DNA from: Pseudoneobacillus sp042683745
Lineage (GTDB): Bacteria > Bacillota > Bacilli > Bacillales > Cytobacillaceae
Assembly (NCBI RefSeq): GCF_042683745.1
Contig: NZ_JBHUJX010000025.1
Location: forward strand, 558,001 to 622,000
Direction: 5' to 3'
Length of the DNA: 64,000 nucleotides
In this document: in pieces, positions 16,140 through 25,130 of the stretch
How positions within the stretch are numbered: position 1 is the stretch's first letter
Layout: every line of letters starts with the position of its first letter
Program-made: the position numbers and the translations under genes
Notes under the pieces: generated by a model
Told to the model about the DNA's origin: nothing
What the model saw: the letters and a program-made list of their open reading frames with translations, nothing else
The model's database searches: none

Positions 16140-17345
16140 TTATTGGGCTTCTGCCTCTTGCTCAATTGGGGAAGTAACTTTTTCTGCCTGCCAATAATAC
16201 TCACTAAAAATATCTGCTAACGCATCTGCTGTGCGATATAATTCTTCAAAAGTATTATCTACTCCACCAAATTCGATTAAGATAGCTTTATTTGACAAAT
16301 CTTGATTAAATTTACCATTCGTTAACTTGCCCTGTTTCGCAGTAACTGCACGACTTAAACCTGGGTACTTTTTATTTAAACGCTGATGCAATTCTTTTGC
16401 TAATTTAAGATTTTGCTCATAGTTGGCATGTTCCGCACCAATAATAAAGGCAAGATTCGCATATGATTTACCATTTATGTTTGTAGTTGTAATATCTTTT
16501 CGATGGCTATCACGATGAATATCAATAAAATATTGTAGCTCTCGATTTTGTGACATTGCCGTTTGAACTACTGGTCGCGATTCTTGATAGGCTTGACCAA
16601 AGACCATTTTCTTTTTGTTTAAATTTCCCATTACATCCGTTTTACTTACTTCCGTACCAACCCCATTAGCCTCAAGGCTATCTTTCAATCTGTCACCAAT
16701 TTTTGTTACATTCACCTTTGAATGATAGGCTCGATTTGGATCTGTTTCACCTTTCAAATAAGGTAAATAAGACTCTCGATTATGTGTAAAGTAAACAAAT
16801 ACCACTTTCCGTTCCCCTGTAGTCAAAGCTGGAGGTGTAGGATTTGTATCTTGTCCGGCGGACTCCACATCCTCTAAATTTTGAAGGGCTGCTTCACTCT
16901 CCGCCTTCATAACTTCTGTTGGGGGGGCCGATTCTACTGGCAGATTTGTATAGTTTACTCCTTTATCTGCTACAATAATTTTACTATCAAATAGCGAAAA
17001 TCCAGGTAATTCCCTTCCTAGTAGGCTTCTGGGATCATTTAAATTGATATTTGTGGAAAGTTTTAATAATAGGTTGGTTAACTTAGGACTACTATTTTCA
17101 TTCGGTAAAGCCGCTAAGAAATAATGATTTTCCCATCCTAACACTTTATAAAAAAGATCACCTGTTAAATTATTGGCCGCATGGTTAACAGAAGAAGAAG
17201 TTAACCGATATTGTGGCTTTAGAGAAGTCAGCAATCCACTAATGGAAAATACCAAAAATAAAAAAAGTACGAAAGTTAATATTAATTTCAATATGCTAGT
17301 CCCTTGAATGGAAATGAGTGTTCCAGTGGACTTACTATTTCTCAT
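16140..17345 (-). CDS. spoIIP: Stage II sporulation protein P
   Basis: A 401-residue membrane-anchored peptidoglycan hydrolase, the same length as the B. subtilis protein. SpoIIP is part of the SpoIIDMP complex that drives septal thinning and engulfment; it has amidase and endopeptidase activity and works with SpoIID. A membrane segment lies at about 17-42. The SpoIIP domain (about 175-385) shows FVYFTHNRES, IDIHRDSHRKD and ILIEFGGVDNT, containing the candidate zinc-ligand His and catalytic Glu residues. The ATG has AGAGGTGG upstream. It lies between gpr and yqxA. Confidence 0.96.
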   Translation of the reverse strand: MRNSKSTGTLISIQGTSILKLILTFVLFLFLVFSISGLLTSLKPQYRLTSSSVNHAANNLTGDLFYKVLGWENHYFLAALPNENSSPKLTNLLLKLSTNINLNDPRSLLGRELPGFSLFDSKIIVADKGVNYTNLPVESAPPTEVMKAESEAALQNLEDVESAGQDTNPTPPALTTGERKVVFVYFTHNRESYLPYLKGETDPNRAYHSKVNVTKIGDRLKDSLEANGVGTEVSKTDVMGNLNKKKMVFGQAYQESRPVVQTAMSQNRELQYFIDIHRDSHRKDITTTNINGKSYANLAFIIGAEHANYEQNLKLAKELHQRLNKKYPGLSRAVTAKQGKLTNGKFNQDLSNKAILIEFGGVDNTFEELYRTADALADIFSEYYWQAEKVTSPIEQEAEAQ

Positions 17346-17419
17346 GTTCCCACCTCTTTTCGCAAGTCTAGTAAAACATATGACTTTGCTAGAGAAGCTA
17401 GAACCATTTTTTAAATTTC

Positions 17420-18538
17420 TTATCGAGTATAGAATCCTGTATTTTCTTGATTTACCTTTTTATGAAGGGCAGCATTTAATCCATTGGCAATTAAATTAGC
17501 CATATCTTCAATAAATACATCTACTTCTTTTGGCGTTACCATCAAGTTATGTCCAAGTGGGGAAAGAACCTCATAAATCAGCCTTCTCTTTTCATCATCA
17601 GGCAATGTTCCGACCATTCCTAAAAATGTTTTTCGATGCTGTTCTTCAGGTAGATCCTCGTCCGTTAATTTCCTCTTCTCACCAAAGCTCATTCCTGCTG
17701 GTGCGAGTGCCCTTGAGGGTCGATTACCTTCTTTCATCTCCTTACCAAAATGTTTTAAGATAAAGTCAATCGTATCACTAGTAATGGTTGCAGCATCAAC
17801 CACAGTTGGAACTCCTATAGCGATTACCGGAACACCTAGTGTTTCTTTACTAATTTCCTTACGTTTATTCCCCACTCCAGATCCAGGATGGATACCAGTG
17901 TCGGAAACTTGTATCGTTGAATTCACTCTTTCAATGGATCTTGAAGCGAGGGCATCGATAGCAATAACAAAGTCGGGCTTTGTTTTCTCAACGACTCCAA
18001 ATATAATATCACTCGTTTCGATTCCCGTGATCCCCATTACACCCGGTGACAGAGCACTAACTGGGCGATATCCTTCCTCTACATTCTCTGGTTGAAGCTG
18101 ATAAAGATGTCTCGTCACTAATAAATTTTCGCATACAAGAGGACCTAATGAATCAGGCGTGACATTCCAGTTACCTAATCCTACGACTAAACAAGAAGCT
18201 TTTTCAGTTATCCCTAATTCTTTTATAAATCTAGAAAATTCTGAAGTAAACACTTCTTGAACGGTTTGTTGCAGTTCTGTATCTTGTTGGCGAATGCCGA
18301 CTGCTTCCATCGTTAAATAACGTCCTGCTTTTTTCCCAATTGCTGTTTCTCCCTCTTTGGTAATTTCAACCAAGGATACCTTAATCCCATTTTCTTCTTT
18401 TTCCTTTATAATGACGCCCTCAATTTGCGAAATATTTTCCTGCTGTTGTACACTTCGGTCAGCAATGACCATTTCACGCGCCTCAACAGCTAAGTCTGTT
18501 CTTATCGAATACTTGCTTAAATCCACTTGTTCATTCAT
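17420..18538 (-). CDS. gpr: Germination protease Gpr
   Basis: A 372-residue spore protease (family A25) that degrades small acid-soluble DNA-protecting proteins at germination. The N-terminus holds a propeptide with the self-cleavage region YSIRTDLAVEA (about residue 8-18), as in Bacillus zymogens. Conserved blocks such as VGLGNWNVTPDSLGP and AIDALASRS are clear. The ATG at 18538 lies ten bases after GAAGGGA. In Bacillus this gene is transcribed in the forespore by sigma-F/sigma-G; I could not confidently assign that promoter here. spoIIP follows. Confidence 0.96.
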   Translation of the reverse strand: MNEQVDLSKYSIRTDLAVEAREMVIADRSVQQQENISQIEGVIIKEKEENGIKVSLVEITKEGETAIGKKAGRYLTMEAVGIRQQDTELQQTVQEVFTSEFSRFIKELGITEKASCLVVGLGNWNVTPDSLGPLVCENLLVTRHLYQLQPENVEEGYRPVSALSPGVMGITGIETSDIIFGVVEKTKPDFVIAIDALASRSIERVNSTIQVSDTGIHPGSGVGNKRKEISKETLGVPVIAIGVPTVVDAATITSDTIDFILKHFGKEMKEGNRPSRALAPAGMSFGEKRKLTDEDLPEEQHRKTFLGMVGTLPDDEKRRLIYEVLSPLGHNLMVTPKEVDVFIEDMANLIANGLNAALHKKVNQENTGFYTR

Positions 18539-18650
18539 AAACAGCAATCCCTTCTTACGAAAATGAAAACAAACCTTTTCCTATTTTTGCCGTAATAGCA
18601 AAATATCATTCATCTAATACTAATCAATAACGTTATTTTCGCTAATGGTA

Positions 18651-18679
18651 TTGCATAATATCGTTGCTTTTGATAGAAT
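18651..18679 (+). promoter_or_regulatory. Probable sigma-A promoter of rpsT
   Basis: TTGCAT (18651-18656) and TAGAAT (18674-18679) with 17-base spacing, giving a leader of about 75 bases before rpsT. Confidence 0.65.
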
Positions 18680-18759
18680 ATCCTTTGTTCTCTATTATTA
18701 ATAATGTAAGTGAAAGTCGAGTTATATAGTCTCGGGTTCTTATTAGGAGGTGAACGAAA

Positions 18760-19020
18760 TTGCCAAATATTAAATCTGCTATTAAGCGTGTAAAAACAAG
18801 CGAAGTGAAAAAAGCTCATAACGCAACTGTTAAATCTACAATGCGTACTGCTGTTAAGAAAGTTGAAGCTGCGGTTCTTACTAACGATGAAAACGCAAAA
18901 GAACTTTTCAAAAATGCTTCTAGTAAATTAGACAAAGCTGCTCAAAAAGGACTTGTCCACAAAAAAGCTGCGGCTCGTAAAAAATCTCGTCTAATGAAGA
19001 AATTGAACGCTGCTCAATAA
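18760..19020 (+). CDS. rpsT: 30S ribosomal protein S20
   Basis: An 86-residue, Lys/Ala-rich all-helical protein beginning MPNIKSAIKRVKTSE, the full length of bS20, a primary 16S rRNA-binding protein. It starts with TTG at 18760 preceded by AGGAGGTG at seven bases; a weak start codon on rpsT is common and fits autoregulation. It is monocistronic, on the plus strand between divergent gpr and convergent holA, with a shared terminator after it. Confidence 0.98.
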   Translation: MPNIKSAIKRVKTSEVKKAHNATVKSTMRTAVKKVEAAVLTNDENAKELFKNASSKLDKAAQKGLVHKKAAARKKSRLMKKLNAAQ

Positions 19021-19030
19021 TTTTTCATCG

Positions 19031-19061
19031 AAAAAAGATCCCAAGCTTTGGGATCTTTTTT
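19031..19061. terminator. Bidirectional terminator rpsT / holA
   Basis: A 14-bp stem AAAAAAGATCCCAA with complement and a GCT loop; A- and T-runs on both sides make it work for the convergent genes. Confidence 0.92.
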
Positions 19062-20083
19062 TAGCTTAAAGAATTTAATTTGAAGAAAATCATTTCAATG
19101 ATCATTGTTTTATTTAGACTACCTGTTTTCATTTGGTAATCAGCTTCTGCAAACAACCGCATCATTTCTACTAATTCTTTATCTGTAAATAGACTCGCTT
19201 GACCAGCAGCTAGTTTAACTCGGTAAGGATGTTGTTTGATTGCACTTGCTATTTGTTGTTGCCCATAGCCTTTTCTAGCTAATTCCTTCACTTGATAAAT
19301 TAAGCGAAATTGGCCCGCTAATAAGGCTAAAATTTTTAATGGTTCTTCATTTTGTTTCAAGAGATCATAATAAATTCGAAGTGCATCCTCTGTTTTTCGG
19401 TGAACAACCTTATCTACAAGTTCAAAAATATTTTGTTCGAGCGTTTTCGATACGAGTTTTTCTACTGTTTGCAAATCTATTTTCTTTTCGTTCCCTACAT
19501 ACAGGGACATCTTATCTATTTCATTCGTTAGTACAAATAAATTTGTACCTGCAATAGCTATCATTTTATCTAATGCTTTTTCTTCCATTTGAACTCCATT
19601 AACAGAAATTCTATCTTTTATCCAATTTCTTAATTCTTGATCATTTAATTTCTTTGCTTCACCCATCACAGCATTTCTTTTCAGCTCTTTTGTAATTTTC
19701 TTCCGTTCGTCCAATTTTTCGTATGGAGCTGCCAAGACAACAATTGAATAAGGGGGAGGGTTGGAAATATAAAGTTCAAGTTTACTTATATTATGTTCCA
19801 CTTTTTCCTTTGTTTTTTCACTTGTTAAAAACACTGGATTCTGTAAAATAATTAATCTTTTTTCTCCAAGAAAAGGGAATGTTTCAGCATCCTCTAAGGC
19901 AACTTCAATTGGTATTTCCTCTAAATCGTATGTAGAAAGATTGAAATCCTTTTCATCTTCATTCAAAACATGATTAATAAGAAGTTGAATGGTTTCATGG
20001 ATAAGAAAAGACTCTGATCCATATAATAAATAGAGTTGTGCAAATTCTCCTTTTTTTATTTGTTTCCAAATATCAATAATCAT
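19061..20083 (-). CDS. holA: DNA polymerase III delta subunit (YqeN)
   Basis: A 340-residue HolA-family protein, the clamp-loader delta subunit that opens the beta sliding clamp. The AAA+-like fold lacks a Walker A motif, as expected for delta. Characteristic blocks include LYLLYGSESFLIHETIQ near the N-terminus, FPFLGEKRLIIL (about 68) and the C-terminal helical collar domain with LLAGQFRLIYQVKELARKG (about 245). Position next to rpsT and comEC matches B. subtilis yqeN. The ATG is at 20083; a conventional Shine-Dalgarno (CGGAG) precedes it. Confidence 0.94.
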   Translation of the reverse strand: MIIDIWKQIKKGEFAQLYLLYGSESFLIHETIQLLINHVLNEDEKDFNLSTYDLEEIPIEVALEDAETFPFLGEKRLIILQNPVFLTSEKTKEKVEHNISKLELYISNPPPYSIVVLAAPYEKLDERKKITKELKRNAVMGEAKKLNDQELRNWIKDRISVNGVQMEEKALDKMIAIAGTNLFVLTNEIDKMSLYVGNEKKIDLQTVEKLVSKTLEQNIFELVDKVVHRKTEDALRIYYDLLKQNEEPLKILALLAGQFRLIYQVKELARKGYGQQQIASAIKQHPYRVKLAAGQASLFTDKELVEMMRLFAEADYQMKTGSLNKTMIIEMIFFKLNSLS

Positions 20084-20471
20084 TTATACTCTCCGTTCTA
20101 ACATTTCCTTCTTACTATCGTAATGAAGAGATGACCATTTGACAAGTATAAGGAGCAATGTAAGTCTTTCCTAACATTAAAAGGGAATTGACACCCAGTT
20201 AAGTCAATTCCCGTTCTATTATAAACGCCAGCACATAAGACCTAGGAACTTATCTGCCAGACGGTATGTCTTGTTTGTAATCTTAGCATATGTTTAACCG
20301 GAAAAAGTATTTGTGACAAGTCTTGTCATTTATAGGAATGGTTTATTTGAATGGAATTAAGATAAGCGTAAAGCTTCTTAAGTTGGACAAAATTAATATT
20401 GAAATACTTTTGAAAGCTAGATTTTTTTTATTGTTTCGCTTATACTAAGAAGGAAATAGGAGGGGTAGACT
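20084..20471. other. Spacer between holA and yqzM
   Basis: About 390 bases without a convincing gene. It contains a hairpin with 10-bp arms GGGAATTGAC/GTCAATTCCC (20183-20212) followed by T-rich sequence on the plus strand, and probably the yqzM promoter near TATACT at about 20442, whose -35 I could not fix. Confidence 0.5.
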
Positions 20472-20606
20472 GTGAATGAATTTGAAAAGAATGTTCAAAG
20501 CAAACGTAATGATGCAATAGATTCTGGAATGGGATTTATCGTTTCTTTCGGATTCTTTGCGACCATGTTTATTATTGCAACAGTCATTAAAGTAGTTGGA
20601 TCATAA
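20472..20606 (+). CDS. yqzM: YqzM small membrane protein
   Basis: A 44-residue protein starting at GTG 20472, six bases after AGGAGGGG. It begins MNEFEKNVQSKRNDAIDSG and continues into a single membrane helix (about 21-41, GFIVSFGFFATMFIIATVIK). It is nearly identical in pattern to B. subtilis YqzM and occupies the same place between holA and comEC on the opposite strand. Function unknown. A hairpin terminator follows. Confidence 0.9.
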   Translation: MNEFEKNVQSKRNDAIDSGMGFIVSFGFFATMFIIATVIKVVGS

Positions 20607-20634
20607 TCAAGTAGTTCTACATATTAGAGCTTGC

Positions 20635-20659
20635 GGGACTGCATTTTTCATGCAGTCTC
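20635..20659 (+). terminator. Terminator after yqzM
   Basis: Stem with GGACTGCA/TGCAGTCT arms and a seven-base loop, followed by TTTT, 28 bases after the yqzM stop. Confidence 0.85.
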
Positions 20660-20692
20660 TTTTCATTTCTAAAAGATAAATTATACATTATA

Positions 20693-23005
20693 TTATGGGA
20701 ATGCTTTATAAAAGGTTCCTTTTTCTCTTTTAAAATAAAAAGTAATTCCTCCATGCCTATCCGTTCTTAAGATATTACTCCCTTCTTCTTCTAATATTTT
20801 TAATACTTCTGGATGTGGATGTCCAAAACGATTTTGTTCGCCAACAGAAATAAGCGCATATTTCGGGCGAAAATACTCAATAAATTCTTTAGAGGTTGAA
20901 TTTTTACTACCATGATGCCCAACTTTCAAAATATCTATGGTAATATCGGGATAATTTTCGATAATTCTTTGTTCCCCTTCCTTTCCCAAATCTCCCGTAA
21001 ACAGCCATTTAGAGCCACCTATTTTTGCATTTAAAACAATTGAACCCTCATTTTTGTCGCCACTATAATTTTGAGGCGGAGAAAGAATATGAAATTCATT
21101 ATTGTTAATTTTCCATGCCATCCCTTCATTCACATAAGTTACCTTAATATTTTTCTCTTTCGCTATTTTTAATAATTCCATTTCGAATGACGATTTTTCT
21201 GTATTATTGGATGGTAATAATAAGTTCTTCACCTTTATTTCCTTTAATAAAGCAAAACTTCCACCTATATGATCCATATCACCATGGGTCAGGATTAATA
21301 AATCGAGTATGTTAATTCCTTTTGATTTTAAAAATGGAACAAGAACATCATGTCCTACATCATATTGATTCTTCCTTTGTCTCCAATCGCTAACAGAGAA
21401 ATTCAGGCTTCCGCCAGTATCAATTAAATAATTTCCTTTGTTTTTCGGAAGTTTAATGAGTATACTATCCCCTTGCCCAACATCTAATAACGTAACCTCA
21501 CCAAGAGAAGAAAAATGAGGAGAAAAGAGATGAGCTCCTAATACCATCCAAGGCAGTACGACCCTCCATCTTAAAAAATGGAACTTTTCCCACGAATAAA
21601 AGGACAATAAAATACTTACTAAATATAAGATAAGAAAAGGGACAGAAGGTTTTCCTGGACTGGACATCGTCCAACTAAATGAAGAAATAAATTCTGCCAA
21701 TTGATCACTTTTTTTGATCAAAAAAGAAAGCAACAGTGATAGAAAATCAAATAAATCATTAGAGAGAAATTGAATGACAAAGATCAATATAAGTCCCGGT
21801 AGAAAAATAAAAGAATAAAGCGGGACAAAAATCATGTTTGCTACAATAGATAAAAGAGGGATTTCATAGAAATGAAACAACAAAAAGGGAAGGGCTGATA
21901 TTTGGGAAATATAAGATGTGGTCATCATTTTAATAAAATTCGACCTTATCTTTGAAGCAATGGATAAAGATAAAAGCAAAGAAAATGTAACGATATACGA
22001 TAATTGAAATCCAATATTGTATATAATCATTGGATTAATTAAAGTTAACAGTAAAAAAGATAGGCATAATCCATCAATAGACTTAAGTATAAAGGGGAAT
22101 TTAATATTTATGATAGCTAAAATCATCATAGTCATAATAACTGACCGATTCACAGATGGGGAAGCTCCGGTTAGAATAGCATAAACTGGAAGGAGCATTA
22201 TTAATATTCTTGAAAGCTTTTCCCTTACAAAGCCAAGTCGAATTCCTAAATAGAAAATCAAACCGACTAATAATGCCACATGTAACCCTGAAATAGAAAT
22301 TAAATGGATGACACCTAGCTTTTGATACGCTAAAATTGTCTCTTCTTCTAAAAACTCTCTAGAACCAAAAATGAGCGCTGCAGCTAAGGGGGCGGTTTCC
22401 TTAGTAAAATTTCTTTCGATATTCGTTATGCCTATATCACGAAATCTTTTAATTTTGTCCAATAAATTTATCTTTCCTCCCCTACAATTTTCCACCCTCC
22501 AGTTAGTAACCTGCAATTCCCAAAAAATATTCTTCTGCTTTAAATACTCCTGATAATTAAAGGCGTTTACATTTCTTGAAGGACTAGGAATTTCTAATTT
22601 ACCTTCTAAAATACAAATATTTTTTACCATTGATTTATTTTGGAGGATTTTTTTCTCTGATTCTGAAGCTATTTTGTAGGATAAAACAAGTTTTTCTTTA
22701 CTTACTGAGTCAATTACGACCGCTCGGATACTTTTTCCATCAATCTTCATTTCATCTAAAAATTGAACTTGAAAATGAGTTTTTTCGCTAGGAAGTATGG
22801 TTTTGTTGTGATATAAGAAGTAAGAGCTAACAATGAAATAGAGGATATAGACTAGGGTTAAAAATAAGATTTGTTTTTTGGGGATTTTTTTCACTAAAAA
22901 CCAAAAAAGATAAAGAAGGAATAAGCCAATTGACCACATTCCTTCAAACGTACTGATAATCCCTAATAGAGCCGAGAGTGAAATAAAAATCAAATTTCCT
23001 TTCAT
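20693..23005 (-). CDS. comEC: DNA internalization channel ComEC/Rec2
   Basis: A 770-residue polytopic membrane protein forming the channel for single-stranded DNA entry during transformation. N-terminal helices and an extracellular OB-like domain (to about 200) precede the Competence domain with LISISGLHVALLVGLIF (about 235), multiple transmembrane helices to about 510, and a C-terminal metallo-beta-lactamase-like domain with LTHGDMDHIGGS (about 572) and KVGHHGSKNSTSKE (about 690). The HxDxDH pattern suggests intact nuclease ligands. It overlaps comEB by 4 bases. Confidence 0.96.
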   Translation of the reverse strand: MKGNLIFISLSALLGIISTFEGMWSIGLFLLYLFWFLVKKIPKKQILFLTLVYILYFIVSSYFLYHNKTILPSEKTHFQVQFLDEMKIDGKSIRAVVIDSVSKEKLVLSYKIASESEKKILQNKSMVKNICILEGKLEIPSPSRNVNAFNYQEYLKQKNIFWELQVTNWRVENCRGGKINLLDKIKRFRDIGITNIERNFTKETAPLAAALIFGSREFLEEETILAYQKLGVIHLISISGLHVALLVGLIFYLGIRLGFVREKLSRILIMLLPVYAILTGASPSVNRSVIMTMMILAIINIKFPFILKSIDGLCLSFLLLTLINPMIIYNIGFQLSYIVTFSLLLSLSIASKIRSNFIKMMTTSYISQISALPFLLFHFYEIPLLSIVANMIFVPLYSFIFLPGLILIFVIQFLSNDLFDFLSLLLSFLIKKSDQLAEFISSFSWTMSSPGKPSVPFLILYLVSILLSFYSWEKFHFLRWRVVLPWMVLGAHLFSPHFSSLGEVTLLDVGQGDSILIKLPKNKGNYLIDTGGSLNFSVSDWRQRKNQYDVGHDVLVPFLKSKGINILDLLILTHGDMDHIGGSFALLKEIKVKNLLLPSNNTEKSSFEMELLKIAKEKNIKVTYVNEGMAWKINNNEFHILSPPQNYSGDKNEGSIVLNAKIGGSKWLFTGDLGKEGEQRIIENYPDITIDILKVGHHGSKNSTSKEFIEYFRPKYALISVGEQNRFGHPHPEVLKILEEEGSNILRTDRHGGITFYFKREKGTFYKAFP

Positions 23006-23463
23006 TTTTGTTCCTTTAAAACGGAAAGAGTTTTATCGTTTAACAGGACTTGTTCAGTCTTTACCCCCGCCTGAGTAAATAGTTCCAATGCATAAGGGTG
23101 ATTTTTATAATCCTCTGCATAATAAACTGTTTTAATTCCAGCCTGAATAAGTGCTTTGCAACATTGTAAACACGGAAAATGAGTGACATAAATATCTGAC
23201 CCCTCCGTTGGCACCCCAAATTTTGCACACTGAAGTAAAGCATTCATTTCTGCATGAATGGTCCTTACACAATGATTATCGATAACATAGCATCCTTCAT
23301 CAATACAATGGACTCCACCCGCGATGGAACCGTTATAACCACCAGCAATGATTCTTTTGTCTCTGACAATCGTGGCCCCAACTGTTAATCTCGTACATGT
23401 ACTTCTTAAAGATAGTAGCTGGCTTTGGGCCATAAAATACTGATTCCAAGATATGCGCTCCAA
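23002..23463 (-). CDS. comEB: ComEB, dCMP-deaminase-like protein
   Basis: A 153-residue zinc-dependent deaminase-fold protein with His70-Ala-Glu72 (TIHAEMNAL) and PCLQCC at 97-102, so the active-site ligands are retained. It resembles dCMP deaminase. In the B. subtilis comE operon ComEB is not needed for uptake but influences ComGA localisation. B. subtilis ComEB is about 189 residues, so this one is shorter at the C-terminus. It starts with TTG at 23463, seven bases after AGAGG, and overlaps comEC. Confidence 0.93.
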   Translation of the reverse strand: MERISWNQYFMAQSQLLSLRSTCTRLTVGATIVRDKRIIAGGYNGSIAGGVHCIDEGCYVIDNHCVRTIHAEMNALLQCAKFGVPTEGSDIYVTHFPCLQCCKALIQAGIKTVYYAEDYKNHPYALELFTQAGVKTEQVLLNDKTLSVLKEQK

Positions 23464-23531
23464 CCTTGTCCCTCTTTTCTATTATTTTCTATTAGTCTAC
23501 TCGATTTTATTTATCGTGGAAAGATATGATT

Positions 23532-24143
23532 TTATTTTACGGTAATAAGTGGAGCTAATTTTTCAAAAGTTTTTTCACCAATCCCACTAATTTTTTTAAG
23601 ATCTTCAATTTTTTTAAAACCACCGTTAGTCTCTCGATACTCAATAATGGCTATTGCCTTTGAAGGTCCAATTCCAGGCAAATTTTGTAGTTCACTATCA
23701 CTTGCCTTATTAATATTAATTAAGGTGCTTTTCCCGGAACTGCCCATTTCTTGAGATACACCACCTGCATCACCTAGGATTGGTACAAAAATGACCATTT
23801 CATCCTCGATATGCTCTGAGAGATTTACTTGGTTTTGGTCTGCATTTTTTGTAAAACCACCTGCTTTATGAATAAGATCAATCACTCTTTCCCCTTGAAT
23901 TGCATGATATACACCTGGCTGGATTACAGCCCCTTTTACATCGACCATTATATTGACTGGTTCTTCTGGTACTTTAGTTACCGTAGATTCCACTTCCAAT
24001 TGATCATTTTTAGATGAAGAAATTTCTTCAATCATCAATCCATCTTTATCATCTCCCCCAGTTAAATAAAAATAAAAACTTATAATAACTAAAATAATTC
24101 CCCCGAAAATTTTTATTTTATGAACAATTAACCAATCTTTCAT
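23532..24143 (-). CDS. comEA: Competence DNA receptor ComEA
   Basis: A 203-residue membrane-anchored double-stranded DNA receptor. One transmembrane segment (about 10-28, IFGGIILVIISFYFYLTG) is followed by a linker, a SLBB-type domain (about 60-115, VDVKGAVIQPGVYHA) and a C-terminal helix-hairpin-helix DNA-binding domain with LPGIGPSKAIAIIEYRE and ISGIGEKTFEKL. I chose the ATG at 24143 after AAAGGGTG; the frame extends upstream to 24188 but that adds no family sequence. Divergent from comER. I saw no convincing ComK box pair in the 87-base spacer. Confidence 0.95.
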   Translation of the reverse strand: MKDWLIVHKIKIFGGIILVIISFYFYLTGGDDKDGLMIEEISSSKNDQLEVESTVTKVPEEPVNIMVDVKGAVIQPGVYHAIQGERVIDLIHKAGGFTKNADQNQVNLSEHIEDEMVIFVPILGDAGGVSQEMGSSGKSTLININKASDSELQNLPGIGPSKAIAIIEYRETNGGFKKIEDLKKISGIGEKTFEKLAPLITVK

Positions 24144-24230
24144 TACTAACACCCTTTCATTTTGGTATAAATTTTTATAATCGTACATATGGTTATATGA
24201 GAAGTTTGCTTATGAAGGAGGGATAGGACA

Positions 24231-25055
24231 GTGGAGATAGGGATTATTGGTATAGGTAATATGGGGAGAATCTTGACCGAGGCAATGCTGGATTCAAATG
24301 CCGTTCCCCCTTCTTCCATCACAGTCACTAACCGCACAACAGCAAAAGCATTATTGCTTAAAGATATATATCCAGAAGTAACTGTAGAAACAAATATCGT
24401 TGAAGTGGCAAAACGAGCTGATCTCATCTTTATCTGTGTCAAACCATTAGATGTATACGGAGTGCTAAAAAGTATAAAGCACGTGCTATCAAAAGAGAAA
24501 TGCATCGTTTCCATTACAAGCCCAATTTGTGTTACAAAGTTAGAAAAAGTAGTGGATTGCTCTGTTGCACGTGCGATTCCTAGTATTACCAATCGAGCGT
24601 TATCTGGGGTATCACTTTTAACATTTGGGGTAAATTGTGAGTCGCAATGGAAAGAAAAACTTACACAATTATTTACTCATTTTTCTGTTCCACTCGAAAT
24701 TGAAGAGAATATTACAAGGGTATCCTCTGATATTGTTAGCTGTGGTCCTGCTTTTTTTAGTTATTTAGTACAGAGGTTTATTCATGCAGCGATAAAAGAA
24801 ACCGAAATTGATCAGGAAACCGCTACAAAATTAGCAAGTGAGATGTTAATCGGATTAGGTGAGCTCTTAAAACAAGGTCACTACACTTTACCGACATTAC
24901 AGGAAAAAGTGAGTGTAAAAGGTGGAATTACTGGGGTAGGGATTAATGTTCTAGAAACAGAGCTTGGGGATGTATTTGAACATCTATTTCAAGCAACGCA
25001 CCGAAAATTCGCTGAAGATCTAGCACATATTCAACAACAGTTTTCGGATGAATAG
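24231..25055 (+). CDS. comER: ComER, pyrroline-5-carboxylate reductase-like protein
   Basis: A 274-residue NADP-dependent oxidoreductase of the ProC family. The dinucleotide-binding motif GIIGIGNMGRI is at the N-terminus and the dimerisation domain with SVKGGITGVGINVLE near the C-terminus. It is divergent from the comE operon. In Bacillus it is not needed for transformation; a link to biofilm formation and sporulation timing has been reported. The start is GTG at 24231, after GAAGGAGGG. A bidirectional terminator separates it from yqeM. Confidence 0.92.
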   Translation: MEIGIIGIGNMGRILTEAMLDSNAVPPSSITVTNRTTAKALLLKDIYPEVTVETNIVEVAKRADLIFICVKPLDVYGVLKSIKHVLSKEKCIVSITSPICVTKLEKVVDCSVARAIPSITNRALSGVSLLTFGVNCESQWKEKLTQLFTHFSVPLEIEENITRVSSDIVSCGPAFFSYLVQRFIHAAIKETEIDQETATKLASEMLIGLGELLKQGHYTLPTLQEKVSVKGGITGVGINVLETELGDVFEHLFQATHRKFAEDLAHIQQQFSDE

Positions 25056-25106
25056 CTTAGTAAGTATTTTGACAGACAGTTCTGTTTTTCCTTCTATTTT
25101 TTAAAA

Positions 25107-25130
25107 AGCTGACAAAAAAATTTGTCAGCT
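25107..25130. terminator. Bidirectional terminator comER / yqeM
   Basis: Stem AGCTGACAAA/TTTGTCAGCT with an AAAA loop between convergent comER and yqeM; it overlaps the last two codons and stop of yqeM. Confidence 0.9.

Noticed and set aside
18610..18819. 69-codon minus-strand ORF in the gpr-rpsT spacer
   Set aside because: It overlaps the rpsT start and promoter, is rich in Phe/Tyr/Asn as expected of random AT-rich sequence, and lacks a plausible start.
24144..24230. ComK box in front of comEA
   Set aside because: AT-rich sequence is present, but I could not find two AAAA-N5-TTTT motifs at proper spacing, so I do not claim it.
24146..24592. 148-codon minus-strand ORF opposite comER
   Set aside because: Antisense to a conserved reductase domain; composition is that of a shadow frame.
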